A stretch of 10,654 nt of DNA from JACRBK01 sp964427955 (GTDB lineage Bacteria > Chloroflexota > Anaerolineae > Aggregatilineales > Aggregatilineaceae). The number at the start of each line of letters is the position of its first letter. The stretch's first letter is position 1. Below, in pieces: positions 7,377 through 10,654 of the stretch. Location: contig CAYRWY010000183.1 of assembly GCA_964427955.1 (NCBI GenBank), positions 1 through 10,654 of the forward strand, in the 5' to 3' direction. The position numbers were made by a program, and so were the translations under genes. The notes below the pieces were generated by a model. The model searched no databases, had not been told where the DNA came from, and was given only the letters and a program-made list of their open reading frames with translations.

Positions 7377-7390
7377 GTAATCGATTACAT
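7375..7390. promoter_or_regulatory. Palindromic LacI-family operator at the regulator promoter
   Basis: ATGTAATCGATTACAT is a perfect 16-base palindrome with a central CG, the usual form of a LacI-family operator. It overlaps the end of the -10 box and the predicted start site, so binding there should block the regulator's own transcription together with the downstream oxidoreductase and LarA-family genes. The half-site GTAA differs from the GTTA half-site on the uxaC side. Confidence 0.8.
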
Positions 7391-7427
7391 CTTCTTGTGC
7401 CACTTTTGGGTTCCGAAAGTAGTTAGT

Positions 7428-8441
7428 ATGCCTGCCACCATGCTCGATGTCGCTCGCCAGGCTGGTGTTTCGACAGCGACCGTCTCGCGCGTGTTGAACA
7501 CACCCGAACGAGTCAACGAAGATACGCGCCAGCGGGTGATGGACGCTATTCAGCGGCTGGGCTACCGGGTCAATGCCGCCGCGCGGCACCTGCGCACCAA
7601 CCAGACTCACCTGATCGCCGTGGTGATCCCCACCATCTCCGAACCGGCGATCAATCAGGTGGTCGAGGCCGTGGAAGACGCTGCCATCGAGCAGGGCTAC
7701 ACCCTGCTGCTGTGCAGCACGCGCGGCGACGCGGATCGCGAGCAGAGTTACATCGATCTGCTGACGCAGCAGTTGGCGGTGGATGGCGTGCTGTACGTCT
7801 CTCCGCGCGCCGCCCCGGAGGATGTACGCCGCCTCGCGTCCGGGTCTGCGCCGGTGGTGTTATGCAACTACCGCATCGACGATCCGGAAACACCCAACAT
7901 CTGGATCGATCACGTCAGCTCCCTCTACCAGACCACGCGCCACCTGATCACGCTGGGACATCGTCGCATTACGCTGCTCAACCTGGACGCGCCGTTTTAC
8001 CAGCCCGCCCGGATGCGGCGGCGCGGTTATGAGCAGGCTCTGGCCGAGGCCGGGTTGCCCCTGGATCGATCCCTGGTTGTCGAAATTCACCAGCCGACCT
8101 ACGATACCGACGAATGGCGCGAGGTGATTGGTCGCCTGCTGGATCGGCCTCACCGTCCGACGGCGATGGTGGCCTTCAATGACGAAGTGGCGCTGGAAGT
8201 GTACGCCGCCTGCCGGGAGCGTGGGCTGCGCATTCCCGACGATCTGTCGGTGACGGGGTGCGACGATACCCTGCTCGCACGCTACGCCAATCCCCCGCTG
8301 ACAACGGTGCATATTCCGGCGTATGAGCTGGGGCGGCTGGCGATGGAGCATTTGTTAGGGTCAACGGGGCCAAAGGCTGCTACTCCCCCATTAGAAGTAG
8401 AGCTGGTCGTGCGAGAGTCGTGTGCGCCGCCCCCTGAATAG
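7428..8441 (+). CDS. LacI-family transcriptional regulator of the uronate locus
   Basis: This is a 337-residue LacI/GalR-family repressor. The N-terminal helix-turn-helix covers about residues 5-24 (MLDVARQAGVSTATVSRVLN), followed by the hinge-helix region (NAAARHLRT, 49-57) and a periplasmic-binding-protein-like effector domain ending in typical blocks (AMVAFNDEVALEVY, RIPDDLSVTGCDD, PPLTTVHIPAYELGRLAMEHL). The frame is open to a TTG at 7395, but that would sit about 12 bases from the predicted transcription start with no ribosome-binding site. ATG at 7428 gives the normal family N-terminus. It is divergent from the uxaC operon and 15 bases upstream of the SDR gene, so it probably controls both arms and itself through the operators between them. 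The inducer is unknown; a pathway intermediate such as tagaturonate, fructuronate or KDG is a reasonable guess. Confidence 0.95.
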   Translation: MPATMLDVARQAGVSTATVSRVLNTPERVNEDTRQRVMDAIQRLGYRVNAAARHLRTNQTHLIAVVIPTISEPAINQVVEAVEDAAIEQGYTLLLCSTRGDADREQSYIDLLTQQLAVDGVLYVSPRAAPEDVRRLASGSAPVVLCNYRIDDPETPNIWIDHVSSLYQTTRHLITLGHRRITLLNLDAPFYQPARMRRRGYEQALAEAGLPLDRSLVVEIHQPTYDTDEWREVIGRLLDRPHRPTAMVAFNDEVALEVYAACRERGLRIPDDLSVTGCDDTLLARYANPPLTTVHIPAYELGRLAMEHLLGSTGPKAATPPLEVELVVRESCAPPPE

Positions 8442-8456
8442 GAGGAGGAGAAGAGA

Positions 8457-9263
8457 ATGTCGTCATTTGATTTGACCGGCAAGACGGCGGTTGTGACCGG
8501 CGGTGCGGGTGTGCTGTGCAGCACGATGGTGCGCGGGCTGGTCGAACGCGGCGTGCGGGTTGCGATCCTCGATCTGAAAGCCGCCGACGCCGAGGCCCTG
8601 GCCGCTCAGGTCGGCGGGGGAGCCATCGGGATCGGCACGAATGTGCTGGACCGGGCGTCCATCGAAGCCGCGGCTGCGCGCGTGTCGGAAGCCTTCGGCC
8701 CGGTGGACATCCTGATCAACGGGGCAGGGGGCAACAAAGCCGAGGCGACGACCGGCGACAAGGCGTCGTTTTTCGATCTTCCGCCGGACGCGATCCAGTG
8801 GGTGTTCAACCTGAATTTCCTGGGGACGCTGCTGCCGTCGCAGGTGTTCGGGCGGCAGATGGCCGAGCGCGGCCAGGGCGTGATTCTCAACATCTCGTCG
8901 ATGAACTCGTTCCGGCCCCTGACACGCGTCCCGGCTTACAGCGCGGCCAAGGCGGCGATCAGCAACTTTACGCAGTGGTTGGCGGTCCACATGGCGCAGG
9001 AATATTCGACCGCGATTCGCGTGAACGCCATCGCGCCGGGCTTTTTCCTCACCGGGCAGAATCACTACCTGCTGATCGACGCGCAAAGCGGTGAATTGAC
9101 GCCGCGTGGCCGCCAGATTCTCGATCATTCGCCGCTGGGGCGTTTCGGCAAGCCGGAAGACCTGCTGGGCGCGGTGCTGTGGCTGATCTCTCCGGCGGCG
9201 GATTTCGTGACCGGCATCGTGGTCCCCATCGACGGCGGCTTCAGTGCCTATTCGGGAGTGTGA
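8457..9263 (+). CDS. uxuB: SDR-type D-mannonate oxidoreductase / fructuronate reductase
   Basis: This 268-residue short-chain dehydrogenase resembles the Bacillus YjmF/UxuB group, which reduces D-fructuronate to D-mannonate, rather than the larger long-chain E. coli UxuB. Motifs are the cofactor loop TGGAGVLC (14-21), INGAGG (87-92), and catalytic Ser148, Tyr161 and Lys165. Group-like segments are NISSMNSFRPLTRVPAYSA, APGFFLTGQNHYLL and the C-terminal PIDGGFSAYSGV. The last position of the glycine motif is Cys21 rather than Gly. A strong AGGAGGAGGAG precedes the ATG, 15 bases after the regulator's stop. The LarA-family gene starts 3 bases after its stop. This enzyme would complete the route from UxaC and UxaE to mannonate, although it is encoded on the opposite arm of the locus. 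A different sugar-acid SDR activity remains possible. Confidence 0.85.
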   Translation: MSSFDLTGKTAVVTGGAGVLCSTMVRGLVERGVRVAILDLKAADAEALAAQVGGGAIGIGTNVLDRASIEAAAARVSEAFGPVDILINGAGGNKAEATTGDKASFFDLPPDAIQWVFNLNFLGTLLPSQVFGRQMAERGQGVILNISSMNSFRPLTRVPAYSAAKAAISNFTQWLAVHMAQEYSTAIRVNAIAPGFFLTGQNHYLLIDAQSGELTPRGRQILDHSPLGRFGKPEDLLGAVLWLISPAADFVTGIVVPIDGGFSAYSGV

Positions 9264-9266
9264 TCG

Positions 9267-10532
9267 ATGACGCTGGCGGCGCAGGCTTCTGTGGTAGAAG
9301 GTACTCTGACGCAGGATGCGATCCGCGACACCCTGACGCGCGGCCTGGCAGGGCGGTTTCGCAGCCAGCGGGTGCTGGTGCTGATCCCCGATCACACCCG
9401 CACCATGCCGCTGCCGCTGTTGTTCCGGCTGCTAACCGAGCTGCTGCACGACGCACGCCAGCTCGATTTTATGGTCGCGCTGGGCACGCATCTGCCCCTG
9501 GACGACGACGCGCTGCACCGGCTGGTGGGCATCACAGCAGAGGAGCGCGCCGGACGGTACCGGGCCATCGGCTTGAAGAACCATGACTGGCAGAACCCGG
9601 CGGCGCTGGCCACGCTGGGCACGATCACCCGCGACGAAGTGCAAGCCCTGGCGGGCGAGGTGTGGCATCCTTCGCTGGGGGGCGACGTGCCGGTGCGGAT
9701 CAACCAGGCCGCGCTGGACTGCGACCATGTGCTGATCCTCGGCCCGACCTTCCCGCATGAAGTGGTTGGTTTTTCGGGCGGGGCCAAGTACCTGTTCCCT
9801 GGCATCTCCGGCCCGGACGTGATCAACGTGACGCACTGGATGGGCGCATTGATGACGATTCTGAACACCATCGGGATCGAGCAAACGCCCATGCGCGCCA
9901 TGATCCACCGGGCGGCGGCCTACCTTCCCACCCCGGTCACGCTGATCAGCGTGGTGGTGGACGGCGGCGGGCTGGCCGGGATGTTCGTCGGCCCGGTGGA
10001 AGAAGCGTTTCACGCCGCGGCGCAGTGTTCCGCGCAGCGCCACGTGATCTGGCTCGACCAGCCTTACCGGCGGGTGCTCTCGCACGCGCCCGTCATGTAC
10101 GACGAGTTGTGGACCGGCGCCAAGGCGATGTACAAACTGGAGCCGGGGATCGCCGACGGCGGCGAGGTGATCGTCCACGCGCCGCACCTGTCCGAGGTCA
10201 GCGCCGTGCACGGCCAGTATCTCTACCAGACCGGTTACCACGTGCGCGACTATTTCCTCAAGCAGTGGGATCGCTTTCAGCAGGTCCCGCTGGGTGTGCT
10301 GGCCCACAGCACCCATCTGAAAGGCGCGGGCACCTACGAAAACGGGATCGAGACGCCGCGCATCCGGGTCACGCTTGCGAGCCAGATCTCGCCGGAAGAC
10401 TGCGCCCGGCTGAACCTGGGCTACCTGGACCCGGCGACTATCAACGTCGATGAATGGACGGGCCGTGAGGATGAGGGGATTTTGTTCGTCCCCAAGGCCG
10501 GAGAATACCTGTATCGCGTCAAAGCCAAGTAA
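9267..10532 (+). CDS. larA: LarA-family nickel-dependent 2-hydroxyacid racemase/epimerase
   Basis: This 421-residue protein belongs to the LarA (DUF2088) family, which uses a nickel-pincer nucleotide to racemise or epimerise 2-hydroxyacids by hydride transfer. The N-terminal DHTRTMP (42-48) is the family DxTRxxP motif, and ALGTHLPL (71-78) is the next block. HEVVGFSGGAKYLFPGISG (164-182) contains His164 and Lys174, ten residues apart like the H174/K184 pair of lactate racemase, where the lysine carries the cofactor; His190 in NVTHWMG keeps the spacing of H200. The start is 3 bases after the SDR stop, so the two are coupled. No cofactor-building larB, larC or larE is seen here. The larA symbol marks the family only: beside a mannonate oxidoreductase, a sugar-acid epimerase such as gluconate/mannonate 2-epimerase is more likely than lactate racemisation. 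The actual substrate is not shown by the sequence. Confidence 0.9.
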   Translation: MTLAAQASVVEGTLTQDAIRDTLTRGLAGRFRSQRVLVLIPDHTRTMPLPLLFRLLTELLHDARQLDFMVALGTHLPLDDDALHRLVGITAEERAGRYRAIGLKNHDWQNPAALATLGTITRDEVQALAGEVWHPSLGGDVPVRINQAALDCDHVLILGPTFPHEVVGFSGGAKYLFPGISGPDVINVTHWMGALMTILNTIGIEQTPMRAMIHRAAAYLPTPVTLISVVVDGGGLAGMFVGPVEEAFHAAAQCSAQRHVIWLDQPYRRVLSHAPVMYDELWTGAKAMYKLEPGIADGGEVIVHAPHLSEVSAVHGQYLYQTGYHVRDYFLKQWDRFQQVPLGVLAHSTHLKGAGTYENGIETPRIRVTLASQISPEDCARLNLGYLDPATINVDEWTGREDEGILFVPKAGEYLYRVKAK

Positions 10533-10562
10533 TCGAGGGGGAGTATCAGCCAGGAGGAGCGT

Positions 10563-10654
10563 ATGGCACATCCCAAAAATGTGATTGTGGCCCAGTCAGG
10601 CGGGCCGACCCCGGTGATCAACAACTCGCTGCGCGGGGTGATCGACGCCTGCCG
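10563..10654 (+). CDS. Phosphofructokinase-family kinase, N-terminus only
   Basis: Only the first 30 codons are present; the rest lies beyond the right edge. The translation after MAHPKN reads VIVAQSGGPTPVINNSLRG followed by VIDACR, the phosphofructokinase N-terminal strand and phosphate-binding loop. The loop is GGPT rather than the GGDAPG of classical ATP-dependent enzymes, which is common among pyrophosphate-dependent and mixed PFK groups. A strong AGGAGGAG lies just upstream, and the gene begins 30 bases after the LarA-family stop, so it belongs to the same operon. The donor (ATP or PPi) and the substrate (fructose 6-phosphate or another sugar) cannot be decided from this fragment. Confidence 0.85.
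   Translation, partial: MAHPKNVIVAQSGGPTPVINNSLRGVIDAC

Noticed and set aside
7395..7427. A TTG start 11 codons before the regulator's ATG.
   Set aside because: It lies almost at the predicted transcription start without a ribosome-binding site and adds residues not seen before the LacI-family helix-turn-helix.
1..10654. CRISPR arrays, insertion sequences, tRNA or rRNA genes.
   Set aside because: No repeated spacer pattern, transposase motif, terminal repeats or RNA gene signatures were seen on either strand.

Overview
The window is a hexuronate (galacturonate/glucuronate) catabolism locus from a GC-rich bacterium. Gene content suggests a Chloroflexota lineage, for example Anaerolineae: it has a Thermotoga-type UxaE epimerase, an SDR-type mannonate oxidoreductase, a LarA-family protein and a phosphofructokinase with a GGPT loop. 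That placement is inferred from gene content only, because there is no rRNA or phylogenetic marker here.

Layout. A divergent control region (about 7251-7427) separates two operons. Leftward on the minus strand, tightly packed, run uxaC (uronate isomerase), uxaE (tagaturonate/fructuronate epimerase), kduI and kduD (unsaturated-uronate branch), a broken FGGY-type sugar kinase crossed by a 100-N scaffold gap, a secreted or anchored GH43 glycosidase, and a GH38 alpha-mannosidase that runs off the left edge. Rightward on the plus strand run a LacI-family regulator, an SDR of the mannonate/fructuronate oxidoreductase type, a LarA-family nickel-dependent 2-hydroxyacid racemase/epimerase, and the first 30 codons of a phosphofructokinase-family kinase.

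How the genes fit together. UxaC turns galacturonate into tagaturonate and glucuronate into fructuronate. UxaE links tagaturonate to fructuronate, and the SDR would reduce fructuronate to mannonate. KduI and KduD bring 4-deoxy-5-keto-uronate, the product of pectate or other uronate lyases, to 2-keto-3-deoxygluconate (KDG). Mannonate dehydratase (UxuA), KDG kinase, KDPG aldolase, a polysaccharide lyase and a transporter are not in the window. The control region has two facing TTGACA -35 boxes and LacI-type operators placed over both predicted start sites, so the regulator probably represses both arms and itself.

The points most worth a second look are the LarA-family gene, which could be a sugar-acid 2-epimerase; the collapsed FGGY kinase, which is either real decay or an assembly fault; and the two related but distinct operator motifs.
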